Below, piece by piece: positions 48,632 through 60,700 of a stretch of DNA of 64,000 nt. The translations under genes and the position numbers were made by a program. Where the stretch lies: positions 697,001 to 761,000 of the forward strand of contig JALIZF010001829.1 of NCBI GenBank assembly GCA_029948255.1, in the 5' to 3' direction. The stretch comes from Telmatactis stephensoni (taxonomy: Eukaryota > Cnidaria > Anthozoa > Actiniaria > Isophelliidae). Within the stretch, counting starts at the first letter, position 1, and each line of letters starts with the position of its first letter. The notes under the pieces are model-generated. The model did no database searches, was not told the origin of the DNA, and saw nothing but the letters and a program-made list of their open reading frames with translations.

Positions 48632-49360
48632 CTAGTGTAAATATGCTACTGTAGCAGTAAGCAAAACAGAAGAAGTAGCTATGGTAGTAAGCACTTTCCT
48701 CAATGCATGGTACCAGCCAGGAAAACCAGGGACACTAAGATCCTTTACCAGGGCATAAAGCAGCCCTATTGCAATAGTAATAAGTCCATATTGAGGCTTT
48801 ACCAGTAAAGCAGTCCAGGCTACTAATGATGGTGTAACACTGTACCCCAGGGTACCCCATGTGGGTTTTAAATGACCATTGTTAGACAAAGCATAACCCC
48901 AATGAACTGCACCGAGGAAAGTCAGTATACAAGCTCCATATGCACACTGTGCATGAAGTATAGCGTCTAAATGTTGTGGAACAATAAAAGATAAACAAGC
49001 CAGGCTACCAAACGGTATGGCTCCACCAAAACCAAACCACAGAGCTGGGAGAGGACTGGATTTCAAATCTTCTACGAACTTTGCATCTTTTTGCTCATTA
49101 CTCGTACTGCTTAAGCTCATTAACGGGCCTCTTGTTGAAGCGAGAATCGGTACTTTCAATACTGTTGCCGTCTACAAAAGGACGAAAAAGAAATAAAACT
49201 ATTTGTTAGCTCTTGAACATGTAATTATCTACTAGTCAAACTGTACCTGTTCTTTTAACTTGACTTTGCAAGGGAAATATCCATTCATATTTCTAGCAAG
49301 GATCGAGTAATAACGGCCAGAAGACAGCCGCAGAATCATTTGAAACCACAGGAAGCCCAT
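48632..49360 (-). CDS. TMEM69: TMEM69 homologue (DUF3429), two exons
   Basis: The exons are 49247-49360 (38 codons) and 48632-49171 (179 codons plus stop), joined by a GT-AG intron in phase 0; 217 aa. Exon 1 encodes an Arg/Lys-rich, acid-free start (MGFLWFQMILRL...) that looks like a mitochondrial targeting peptide. Exon 2 carries the DUF3429 pattern: LPALWFGFGGAIPFGSL, AQCAYGACILTFLGAVHWGY, LGYSVTPSLVAWTALL, and a DL..PGWY..LR segment, with four to five hydrophobic segments. TMEM69 is a small multi-pass protein assigned to mitochondria with no established reaction. The first ATG lies within a long palindrome (49347-49676), so its promoter and 5' UTR are duplicated in inverse orientation upstream. 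Confidence 0.88.
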
Positions 49361-49676
49361 ACAAGCTTTGAGAGCTGAGAGTTATAAATGAATAAAAAAA
49401 TTAATCACTTACATGAAGTCTTGTTTACGTCGTCTTTAGTCTTTATTAGCGATTTCAAGCCATTATAGCGAGTTTTAAAAAATCTCCCCTTCCCAACTAA
49501 AGGAGAAGACAAGTCTTCTCCTTTAGTTGGGAAGGGGAGATTTTTTAAAACTCGCTATAATGGCTTGAAATCGCTAATAAAGACTAAAGACGACGTAAAC
49601 AAGACTTCATGTAAGTGATTAATTTTTTTATTCATTTTTAACTCTCAGCTCTCAAAGCTTGTATGGGCTTCCTGTG
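49347..49676. repeat. Near-perfect 330-bp palindrome over the TMEM69 first exon and promoter
   Basis: The arms are 164 bp each (49347-49510 and 49513-49676) around a central AA. I can find a single mismatch (GTTATAAATG versus GTTAAAAATG). The left arm contains the first 14 bases of the TMEM69 coding sequence; the right arm repeats ATGGGCTTCCTGTG on the plus strand, where it would reach a stop after four codons. Confidence 0.9.
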
Positions 49677-49989
49677 TTGAAACCTCTTCGCTAGGGGCGC
49701 CATTTTGATTTTATTGAATACCGCTGGCTACATGTACTGCGGAGATAAAAGCCTAAGCACAGGAAGCCCAAACACTACTCTTCGTAGCCAAAATGCAAAA
49801 TGGAAGGCCAGACATCTAAACTTCATCCACATAGTTTCGTCTGGTGTTAATCTCAGGAAGACAATTTTATGGCATTCAGGCATGGCGTATTTATCGAAGA
49901 GCCGAGTTTCAAGACGGTCAAGCCTGAATAGACTGAAGCTGCTTGGCGCTTCGCCCGCAGCAAATAAATTAAATAGTAGCAAGTCTAGC

Positions 49990-50215
49990 TTAAGGTGATT
50001 CCTCTGGCTACCAATAAAAATCACTTAACATTTGATATTTTGTAGATTTGGAGTTACTTATCTCGTAACTAACAAAAGAAGAGGGGGTCACCGTGTTCGT
50101 TTAGGAAATATTTGGCTTGATAGACAAGCGGTATTTTAGCGATTTCGCGCGAACGTTCGATGTATTCCGACTAATTCATTGATATGTCTATCTGGTCTCA
50201 GAAAAAGTCTCCCAA
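49990..50215 (+). repeat. Interspersed repeat shared with 26970-27200
   Basis: The same ordered blocks occur as at 26970: GGTGATTCCTCTGG, GGAGTTACTTATC, AGGGGGTCACCGTGTTCGTT and AAATATTTGGCTTGATAGAC. Confidence 0.55.
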
Positions 50216-50917
50216 GACTCAGAGTTAGCAGTATTTTACTAGAAACAAGTAAAATAGTAAAATATCTCGCAAGAAAACTTATTTTAATTCCCTAGGTTTT
50301 AACTTCGGAAAAGTGCATTTTTGCACGTTCTGGCCGGTTGGTTCCACTAAAAGACCCTAAATGGAAAACACCGGCCCTCAGCCTGCTCACGGATAACCAG
50401 TTGAGAGCCGAAAATATCATCACAAAGTAAAATTTTTTTGAGCCTCATCAAGTTTCAGGTCCAGTAACAATTAAGGGCAACAAAAAATCATGAAACATTT
50501 TGCGCGAACTTGTTGCGTTGCGTACAAGCTGCAGAGAAATTGCTGCTCCGTTACGTTACCTCTTCGAGCTCAACAGAATTTCGTTAATTGCACTACGCAC
50601 GGTACTTTTTCCTTTTTGCAACAAACAATATTACGCGGGTAAAACAAAATAGCAAATTTTGTTGCCTGTATAACCGCACCTTTAATCAATAGTTTCATGA
50701 TAAATTCAACGTTTGCAGACTCCAAAAAGTCTGTAAGAAAGCGTTCAAATCAGTGCCAAAGCAACTACAGGATGGAATTGCAAAATATCGATACCCGCAT
50801 TTGAAAATATGGATAAAAGATGTTAAAAAACCGCTCTAAGTTATCTTTTGTAGTTGCTATGTTAGGTTACTTCTTCACGTACGTATATATAGAAGTTTGT
50901 TGATAGTCTTTATAATC

Positions 50918-51061
50918 TTTATCTACTGAAGATGGCATGGGTTATACAATCTACTGAAGATGGCATGGGTTATACAATCTACTGAAGATGGCATGGGTTA
51001 TACAATCTACTGAAGATGGCATGGGTTATACAATCTACTGAAGATGGCATGGGTTATACAA
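50918..51061. repeat. 28-bp tandem repeat, ~5 copies
   Basis: Five virtually identical units contain CTACTGAAGATGGCATGGGT followed by TATACAAT. The near-absence of variation between copies points to recent expansion. It is intergenic between TMEM69 and DNAI4, with no coding frame conserved across units. Confidence 0.95.
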
Positions 51062-51151
51062 TTTTCTTGAAAAAAATTCTTGTATTGCGTTGTACATTCC
51101 TCCAAGATAATATTATAGAAAAATAGAGTAAATTTCTCTCACATGTTTTTA

Positions 51152-51252
51152 ACCTGGTTCCAGAGGTGTTTAATGGCGAGGACAAGGGCGGTTTTTTTTT
51201 GTTTTGTTTTGTTTGCCTTTTTCCTCGCCATTAAGCGCCTCTGGAACCAGGG
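51152..51252. repeat. Hairpin ACCTGGTTCCAGAGG ... CCTCTGGAACCAGGG
   Basis: Arms of about 32 bp include TTTAATGGCGAGGA and its inverse TCCTCGCCATTAAGC, around a T-rich loop. Confidence 0.8.
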
Positions 51253-51710
51253 TATCATGCTTTAGGTTCAAAGAAAAAAAAAAAAGAGTTTGCAAAGTGA
51301 GACAAGATTTTCATTTACGCCTAGCCGACAGCTTCATTGGCTCATTCACTGGCTATTTTTGTGTACTTACTGTTGAATGGTTTGCCGTGCCATTGAACAA
51401 AATTGTCCAAAAATCGGCTATTTTCTTTTTCTTATACGTTATAGGATTCAAGGAAAATTCATTTCCTGATTCAGGAAATCCCACGTTGAATTTGACTCGA
51501 AAAAATGATATCGTATTTCTCGTAAAATTCAACGTGGAATCCCTCGTCATCCTAAATATTCCTATAGAACCAAATACAAAGCAATGCATGCAATTAAATA
51601 CCATATCTTTATATGTACAAAGTGCATGAATATTCTTTACAATATGATAAAATACACTGTCGAACTAGACCACTTTACTAATAGCACACGACTACTCCAT
51701 GAAGAGCTTG

Positions 51711-54700
51711 TCAGTCGAATTCATCATCGTTGTCACGGTCATTCTTTTGTTTACTGGGTGATCCCGTTGGCTGACTGACAAAATTGATAAGCTTGTCCAA
51801 AATGGACACCTGGAAAAAAACAAAGAATCGATGAACGAATGAATGTCATGAACTCTTTTTGTTCAAAAGAGGGTGGATGACAAGCTAGAATAAAGAGAAA
51901 AATGCATGGGTGCACGGAGATATGAAGTTTATCTTCGACCGGCTGTTCAATTAACATTTATTAATGGTTTGAAGAAAACAGTATTTTATGTGGTCCGAAG
52001 ACCACTTTTATTGTAATAAAGATTATTCTACACACCTCGTTATCAAGTCCCGGTGATGTGCCTCGTAGCTGATACACTGTCACTTGGCCGTCAGAGTCAC
52101 CAACCAGAATCGTTTGTATCTATAACCAGAAATGCAGTTGCTTTAAAGAGAAGCAGCAGACATGCACAGCTGTTATATCCAATGGTTGAAAACCCAGCAC
52201 AATCGATGTATGCACCTAGCTAGACCTGCATTTGAAATTTGCTTTTTTTGTCCCCACTTTTCCTTCCAGATTCAGTAAAGACGATAGCATGAACCATATC
52301 TTGTCTTCTCCACAACCCGCCGCCATTTTCCACGCAAGCTGCAGGCATACTAATTGAAAATCTCGTCTTTACTGAATCTGAGGGACTGGTTTCGCAGTCT
52401 AGTAAATTCAAAATTCCTAAAGGATTCACAAGTGTTAGGATAAACCAAAACTAAGATGTGCTAATGGCCCCAAAGTTTCAAAAGTTACGGCCATTTTTGA
52501 AAGTTTTGTGTCATTAAAAGTAAATAACCGGCATGAGTTCAGCATATTTGTTTCTTTTTAACACGAAAATACCTCAAAATTCACCTTAGAATCGTTAACA
52601 CACACATTTCTTCCGAAGAGAAAATGATCTATTAGTTGGACGCGTCATCTAATATTTTCTACGCGCCATCTAGGAGTTTTTAACGCGAATGACGCAAGGC
52701 GCGTGCGCATGCCTATCCTAAAACATGATTTTAAATTTGGTCTAAGTTTTTTAAAATTAAAATTTGAATAACACATAGAACCTTCAAAGTTTCCCAGAGT
52801 TGAAAGAACGCTTTAGCAGTATAAAATGGGGGAGGGGTTAGCTACTTACCGTTGTATTCAAAGCAAACTTTACAGTCGACAGTCTGAAGTTCTGCACAGG
52901 TACGTAAGAGACTATTGGATCGAGACTAAAGACAACAAAATATTTATCATTTGGAACTGGTCTCAAGGGGGGGGGGGGGGAGGGGGGTAAGAACAATTAA
53001 TTTTGCCCGTTGCTAGTAGGGAAATTTTAGTTCCCCATAAAACTCATAAAACAAATAGAAAACTGGGACATGAAACTTTGAGAACGAGTTGAGTTGACGA
53101 CAGCGCGCCGGAACGATATGACATCATCTCTTTACGTCATCATGACGTCTCAAACCAGAAAAAAGTACGATTTTGATTTTACGGGGTTTTTTTTTGTGTG
53201 TGTGTGAATTTCAAATATTTTGTCATCTTTTGAAACTTTAATATAAGGTGCACAAATTCAAGCATGCGTTTTACGTTTCGACGAAAAATAAAATGAATTT
53301 TAGGCGCCAGTTTCTTTCCATTTTTTAAGTCCTTTTTTGTCAATGACTTTTGTATTTTTCATTGATCTCAGGCTTAAGATGACTCGAGGTAATTATTTTC
53401 CGACCATACTCTTTTCATTGGGCTGTTTGGCAAACTAAGTACTCTGTAGCTACGGATTTAATTTTTCTACCACTATGGAGCTTAGATGAAAGTTTTGAAT
53501 GATAACAGTTTTAGCTTGATCGGCGTTATTTTTGCAACGATAAACAAATACCGTTGAAAATGTTTTTACTAAATCTCTCTAAAACTCGATGAGCTCCAGG
53601 CCAGCGATAGGATAGGGCACATGGTAAACTACACACCAATGCACAACAATTTAAAATAATTCCAAGCAATTCAATCTGTTTGATTTCGTTTAAATCGAAA
53701 AATATTTTGAGACTATGTTTTTCTTATGTTGCAATACTCGAGCTAAGTGAAAAACCACCAAAACACTGCGAAAAGAGTGCTTGCACTTACCTTTCATGAA
53801 AATGCCGAAACAGAACAGGACGTTGACGCCATCGCGCGCGCAAACAATGAAATTTGATTGGCGGAGGAGAAATGGTTCGTATCTGCGCACGCGAATAAGT
53901 TTGAGAGTCTTGCGCACGCGATATGGCGTCAATTTCCTGTTTAATTTAGATGAATGAGCTAGCCATGTAAAATTCTCAGAGTGATAATATGTACTTACTG
54001 ACTGAGTGGGGTGGCCGGATTGGAAAATACTTGGCTCGAGGTCATGGACCGTACGGGACATATGATAAAACTCTTTCTTTTTTTTAGGAAAAACGGTATT
54101 TTTGAAAAAAAAAAATGAGCTCAACGATAATTCTGGCAAGTACGAGTTTGTACATGATATGTACAAAGAATGAGAGAATATCACTAAGTTTATGCTGGTG
54201 ACAACTATGTAACACAAATATCTAAATCTAAATCTAAACGTAAATGTTACTGCAAATAAACTCCCTAATGGGATATATTAAATGCAAGCGTAGGCCAGCA
54301 GTCAGTCAAAGTTATAATAGTGGCTTTTGATGATAGAGTCGTTTTCGTATGAGTGGGAAACTTACCGCGCCGTACCGTGACCGTGTCAGTGCCGTAATGT
54401 CTATAAAAACATTCGAAATTCATGCCGTAACCGTATCGTATCGTAACCGTACAGTGTTCCCACTCATACGAAAACCACTCTAATGCTTTGGATGTAATAA
54501 CATACGTGTTGATCTTTAAGTCCCAGATTTCTATTGCTCGATCACTGACACAAGCAAACAGTGTCGCACAGGCTGGGGACCAACTGATATCGTTGACGGA
54601 TTTCTGGGTAAAGAAATTGATATATCAATCAGCTAATGTTACTTAGTTTTAGTAAATGAAAATGTAGTTTTATAGTGAATGTTGTAGCATCACAAAACAA

Positions 54701-57700
54701 CAAAGGGACGAGTCATTGAAAATCGATTGAAACGAGTTTGACTTACAGTAGACGACAAGAAAGTCATAACTGGTTGTGGTTTATCTTGATGCCAAAGTCT
54801 GACGCTCCAGTCCGCACTGCAACTAAGAAAGGCATCAGGATATAAAGGTGACCATTTGACTTTGTACACAGGACCCTGAAAACAACCAAATCACTTACTT
54901 TAGAACTATTACACAACTATTACTAGAGGTACCTTTGTGGGCTACGAAAGAGGGAGAGGCCTTGAGTGTAAGACCATGAAATATATATCATATTTTCTAT
55001 CTATCTCCGTCCTTACTCAGTCTCTAGCTGACAGGGTGATTCCTGAAGGTGAGTAGCATGCAACCCAAGATCATCAACACATGACAGTAGTATGAATGGG
55101 AACGGTACGATTCTCATTAAATAAATAATAATATTCCTATCTTCCTAGTTAATATGGACTATAATAATATTCCTAGCTTTATCCATTTGGAAACACCTCG
55201 TACAAAGTCTATGCGTAGCATCCAGTGTATTAATAGTTAATGGACTTTAATGAATGCAAGAAAGCAGCAAGGATGAATGAAAAATGGCCGTGGTTCTTTA
55301 TATCAAGCGTTTCTGCAAGTATCGTGAGCAAGGTTTGTATTGACAGTAGTAGTATATATTTATCGTACTGACCGTGTGCCCGAGGAAGCTTTCTAGATAT
55401 TGTTCATTATAGGAACACGAACACTTGTGGATATGTCCCTCCTCTGTACCAGCCAAGTAACTATGAATCATAGCAATATGTTAGTAACAATGGCCTACTT
55501 AGTGTTCGCATTTTTCTTTGAACTAAGGTACCATAAAGTTGTCGGGTTTTTCGAGAAACAGGCCCTGGCATGGAATGCAGCTTATACGTACATGTTAGGT
55601 TCATTGGGATTAAAATCAAAGCAGAATCCAGCAGCAAATCGTGAAATAAGTGCATCACTTTTGCGTCCACTTATACCAGCACCACCTCCTCCTGCTTTAG
55701 AAGCCTGTCTAGTTACATTGATTCTCTTCAATTTAATCAAGTCTACAAAAACAACAACAAAAAGCATTGTTGGATTAATGGAAAGGCTCAACTTGGCCTT
55801 TACATCTTCAAGGATACTTATCCTGCGAATCTCTTCTCTTTGAAGAAAATTTAGAAGATTTTACTTGTTACGTGAGATACTGTGATCAAATGGAACTTGT
55901 CTTAACGTGATGTTACACTAGGCTACAACCTTTGGTGCGTCGCTGTGTTAAACGTTGTCATTGTGTGACAATGCACACGCGGCTACAATTTTTAGCGCAA
56001 CAATGTTGCAGCAACACATTGCAGGATTTTGAACGAGCTCCAAAAACTCGCACTGTTGCCATCATTCTTGCTGCTGTGGGTGCATGGCACTGTGGCCAGA
56101 AACTTTAAGCGAAACGGCTGTCCAGTGCAACATCACCTTTAAAGGTTGTACCATGACCTGAAGTTGGCGGGAATTCCCCATATTCTATAAATTGCAACAA
56201 ACTGTTTGCAGACTTTAGTTCAATGACCATTTACCTTCCACAAGGATGGCACAGTTGGTTAGTGCGCGGTCTTCTGTGCGAGAGGTCCCGAGTTCGATTC
56301 CCAGTGACTTCACATCCTTGTTTCGACTCCTTTCCTTTCCGTATAGCTTTAATTAGCTTTAAATACCCCTAAAAGGGAGCACTGATGGAGAGAGGGGGTA
56401 GAGGGCGCACCTTCGAACGCTTGATACATGAGCCTTTGGCTCGGGAGACTGGGCAACCACTCCCCGCGATTTCGAAGTAAAACATTAGCCTTTGCCTTTT
56501 TTGCCTTCACCTTAGACAAACCAATAAAAAGTTTGGACGGGATCACTGACCTGCACATTCAAATCCTTTTCGTATGGACCATTTAGTTACTCGTCCATCA
56601 GCAGAGATGGACACAAGGATTTCATCTCTCTCGTCACCAGCCCCTTGATCACGGTCAACCCATTGAAGCTGCCATACTGGAGAGGTGTGCTTCCCTTGAC
56701 ACTCACTAATAAGAGACCATATCGCACCGATGAGCTTAGTCGATATACGATTTAATACTTAGTTATCGTAAAATATATGAAACTGTATCCATTTAATAAA
56801 CCTGCATTTTTCCTTAGTCTGATTAAAAAACCCCGAGTGTTGGTCCAAACTGGTAAGATGGTAATGGATCTTCTGCATGAAAGACCAACCAGCTGAGCCA
56901 ACTGAGAGTTTTATGACTAACTGCTTTGTCCTTTCTTTCAGACTGGGTACTTTATTTTTCATCAACCAACATGAATTAGAGATCACTCATTTTTAGCAAA
57001 TTGCAAACAGTTTTCCACTGCCTGAACTTTATTGATAATGGTTTCAACCAGTCGGATTGTCAGATTTTGTTTGAATGTTGTAAAAAAAAAGCAATACTTA
57101 CAAACTGTCCAAAGCAGGGGAGTCATCAGGATTACGTACGTTGTATATTGCTATTGTACCATCATATAGTCCAACCTGAGACAAATTAAGAACATTTTGA
57201 GGTGCCCCTTACCACGAAGTATTGGATATATTTTTGATGTACACTTTTCGTCAAATAAACATTGAATTTTAACCGCGATTTTTTTATTGGTGTAAAGATA
57301 TGCCAACACATTTAAAGAACTTTAATTCTACAAAAAATGTCCACAACTTTCAAATATCCCTCGATGGATTTTCTTATTACTTAGCAAATAAGGAGCCAAG
57401 CCCTCACAATGTTATCCCGAACTTATTGTAAAGAAACTGCGTGGTCAGTGTTCGTGTTTCCTGTACAGCAAACACCGAATAGGTTCTAAAACTTCTTCTT
57501 TGACATGTTAAAAACTAACCTGGAGACCAAAGTTTTTGACTCACTCCCAGGGTTATCTTAATCTACTTAACGTGAGTGAGTCAGTGACACTTCCGGTTAA
57601 GACGTCCCATTCCAATAACTCGCGAATTTTGCAATCCACGAGTTAAAAATGAGGTTACCTCCTTATGCAGGTCATCAAGAGAAAATGAGGTACCTGGTTT

Positions 57701-60700
57701 TCTCTTGAGGTCATTTAATAGCCGGCGTTGCCGAGGCTTGTCATTTCAGTACTCCCTTATCCCAGCCAAATATGGTGGAAATGGAGCCTCCCCTACCAAT
57801 ACGCTGGTGACGGGCCTGTGAGAGGTCACAAAATTTGTCTGTTAACCCGTACAAATCTTGGAGAGTGACTATCCAAATGGCTCAAACTGAACATATCATT
57901 ACTACAATTTATGATAAAAACTTTCTTAAATTGCCTGGAGTTTCATGATAGATTGTCTGGCTGCATGTGGAACTTACAGCTAAAAGGTTTGGATGGGCTG
58001 CAGAAAAGTCCAAAGCAGTAACACCTTTACTAAGATGGAAAACTCGTTCTGGATACTGTTAACAATGGAAGAAAGATAACAATGGTCAAACATGCATTGT
58101 ATTCAGTTTTTACTGTCCTGTCCACAAGGGACCATCATGAGATGGGTCATAACTAAGCTGCTTCATAGGGTACTGAGTGGCTTGGCACTTAGCAAATCAA
58201 GGACACTAAAAGTTGAAGTGCCAACCACTTCTGTTTCATTCACCAAATGCCAAGACTGGAATTCTGCTATTTGACACTATCGGCACTATCAGTCTCCATC
58301 TGGCCTGGCTTGATACTTAATGTAATGTTGGTACAGCACTGGACATGTAGTCCAGGGATTGAGTCTTTTGTGCCTTTAGTAGGGCTGCGTGCACCTAGGC
58401 ACTTCAACTTTCCCTAGGCCTGTTTTTCTTTAGGATATATATATTGGGTGTCTCATAGGCAAAGAGGAAGAGAGAAAAATAAAAAATCATACTGTACCTC
58501 GGGATTTTTAATACTCCAACAACAAGCAAGACCACCTTTCTGGTCTGAGTATGAAAACTCTCCATATCCAACAGCAACAATGTCCTATTAATAACAATAA
58601 GCCTATCATTAGAATAGCACTATGAAAAACCCTCAGAACATCACATGAAGGTAACTACTTTACTGGTTATACATGCAAGTATGTACTATAATTTTACCTT
58701 ATTAAGCTTATTCCATGCTAAACAACTAACATTTCTTCCTTTAGTCAAGTTACAAGTATAGGACCACAGTTTATTGAGCCTGGGTCCTAACTGAGCCAAT
58801 GTCTCGACATTAGAAGACTCTTCTTCTTCTTTGTCAGCATCAATATCTAACAATAAATATTCAATATAAAACACAAAGCTCAAACCCATGACCACTGTTA
58901 ATGCATTTGCATACTTTTTATCTCGCCACTTGGATAAAATGTAAGATAAGAGAATTCCTGATGGTGACTGATGGTTACTCAGTCGAAAGTATGTGAATAA
59001 ATCATAGCTGCAGGTCATGCTTTTGGGCTTTGTGCTGTAAATATTGTTTTCATTCATCTGTTCCTTCATTCATCTGTTCATTCATTCATTCATTCATTCA
59101 TTCTCTCAGTTCCTATGGATATCAAGATCATAATATTGATATCCTATTCCAAGTTTAGACCCAAGAAAACCCCAAGTTGGGAATATTGGTCTTTTTTCCA
59201 TTGTATCAATATCATACAGCCTGTAGCCAAATAAGCTACCCTGCATGGAACATAATTTTTTTCTCAACAACCAACTTAAATATTCTTTACCAGGTACAAC
59301 ATCTAAGGCTCTGTACTGTGCTTGTCGTGCTTGATATATGTTTTGAGCAATGGCTCTTTCCATGACAAAAAGGCTTGCTTTCATGTTGTCAGACTATTTA
59401 AAATGAAGAGAAAAAAAAATTAAGTGAAAGATTTACATTTTAGGCAGTGATATGATTTGAAGCTGGCATTATCCACTGTTCTGTTTATAATGTAACTTGG
59501 CAAGACATGGATTACGAACCCCAAGTATGCGCTCCTTGACTATCTCTGCAACCTCTTCAGTAGTTTTATCTTCATCCTTCTCTTCTCCTGCAGCCATCTC
59601 ATCCATGGAGCTGCTCTTCATGGTTAACATACTAGCTCTGCTACCTGTCACACAAAACATGAAAAGACAACAATAACAGTATTTATTTAGACATGATTTA
59701 GAAGTGTTACAGCTTAATTTGTTGATCGTTGTCTAAGAGTTAATTGTCATTAATTTAATATTATGAATTACATTTAGTGCATAAAAATTTAAAATTGATA
59801 GAAGAAAAATATAATAATATGAAAAACAAATACTTTAGATCTGAGAGAACAACCACTAAATGTGTGCCAAAATTAATTACCAGTAGCTACAAATAGTACT
59901 CTTTAGTACAGTTGCATGCTTTTAGTGTTTGTACTCTCACTAGCAGCAATGACATTGAATATTATATATTATAAACATCCTCTTTACATGTACTTTTAAA
60001 TATATCTAATGGTAAAGTAACATACTAGCTCGATCTGCTACCTGTCACACAACACATTGAAAACATAAGTACTGTAGGGTGGCATGGTTGGCAAAGTGGT
60101 GAGAGCGCTGGCCATTCACCACTGTGGTCTGCGTTTGAGTCGCAGCTCAGGTGCTGGATCATAAGTGAACTGAGATTTGTTTGATGTGTTGTTCTCTCCC
60201 TTGCCGCGAGGGTTTTTCTCCGGGTTCTCCGGTTTTCCTCCCTCCGTAAAAATCAACATGTGAGTTGAGTGTTGTGTGCTAAAATAAGAATGTAGTGGTA
60301 GTGAGTGTGATGAGATTGCAGATGGCCCAATGGAAGATTAGCAAAAGCTAAATTGACTCCATCTAATTATATTAAATATCTTTGTTATTTATTATTGAAT
60401 GACTGTAGATTTATTGATGGTTTTTACTATGAAAATTTATATAAGTGACGTTTTGATGTCGCTGACATCATTCTCAAGACTGTTATGAATTAACGTCGAA
60501 TATCACTTATATTAATTATTTATTATTATTCATAAGTAAAGTGTAAACAATTGGTTTACCAGTATCAAATTAAAGAGGTAGGGTTATCTAAGATCATAAC
60601 ACCATGCAAAAATCCCACAAATGGATCTTTTTTTCCATCAATAATACTAGTCAAGATCAGTTGCATTTATTTTCAAATCCCATTACAGTGTATCTTTAAA

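Noticed and set aside
49705..50024. Overlapping ~97-codon ORFs on both strands beside TMEM69
   Set aside because: No homology recognised and both strands are equally open; the right part overlaps an interspersed repeat. Possibly transcribed from the duplicated promoter, but unsupported.
50918..51061. CRISPR-like array
   Set aside because: The 28-bp units are head-to-tail without unique spacers, in a eukaryotic intergenic region: a simple tandem repeat.
53690..54217. 175-codon minus-strand ORF in a DNAI4 intron
   Set aside because: No similarity to WD40 or other domains, low-complexity stretches, and DNAI4 exons 16 and 17 join in frame without it.
56242..56319. Functional tRNA gene
   Set aside because: A and B boxes are present but the T-stem and anticodon stem do not form; a SINE head explains it better.
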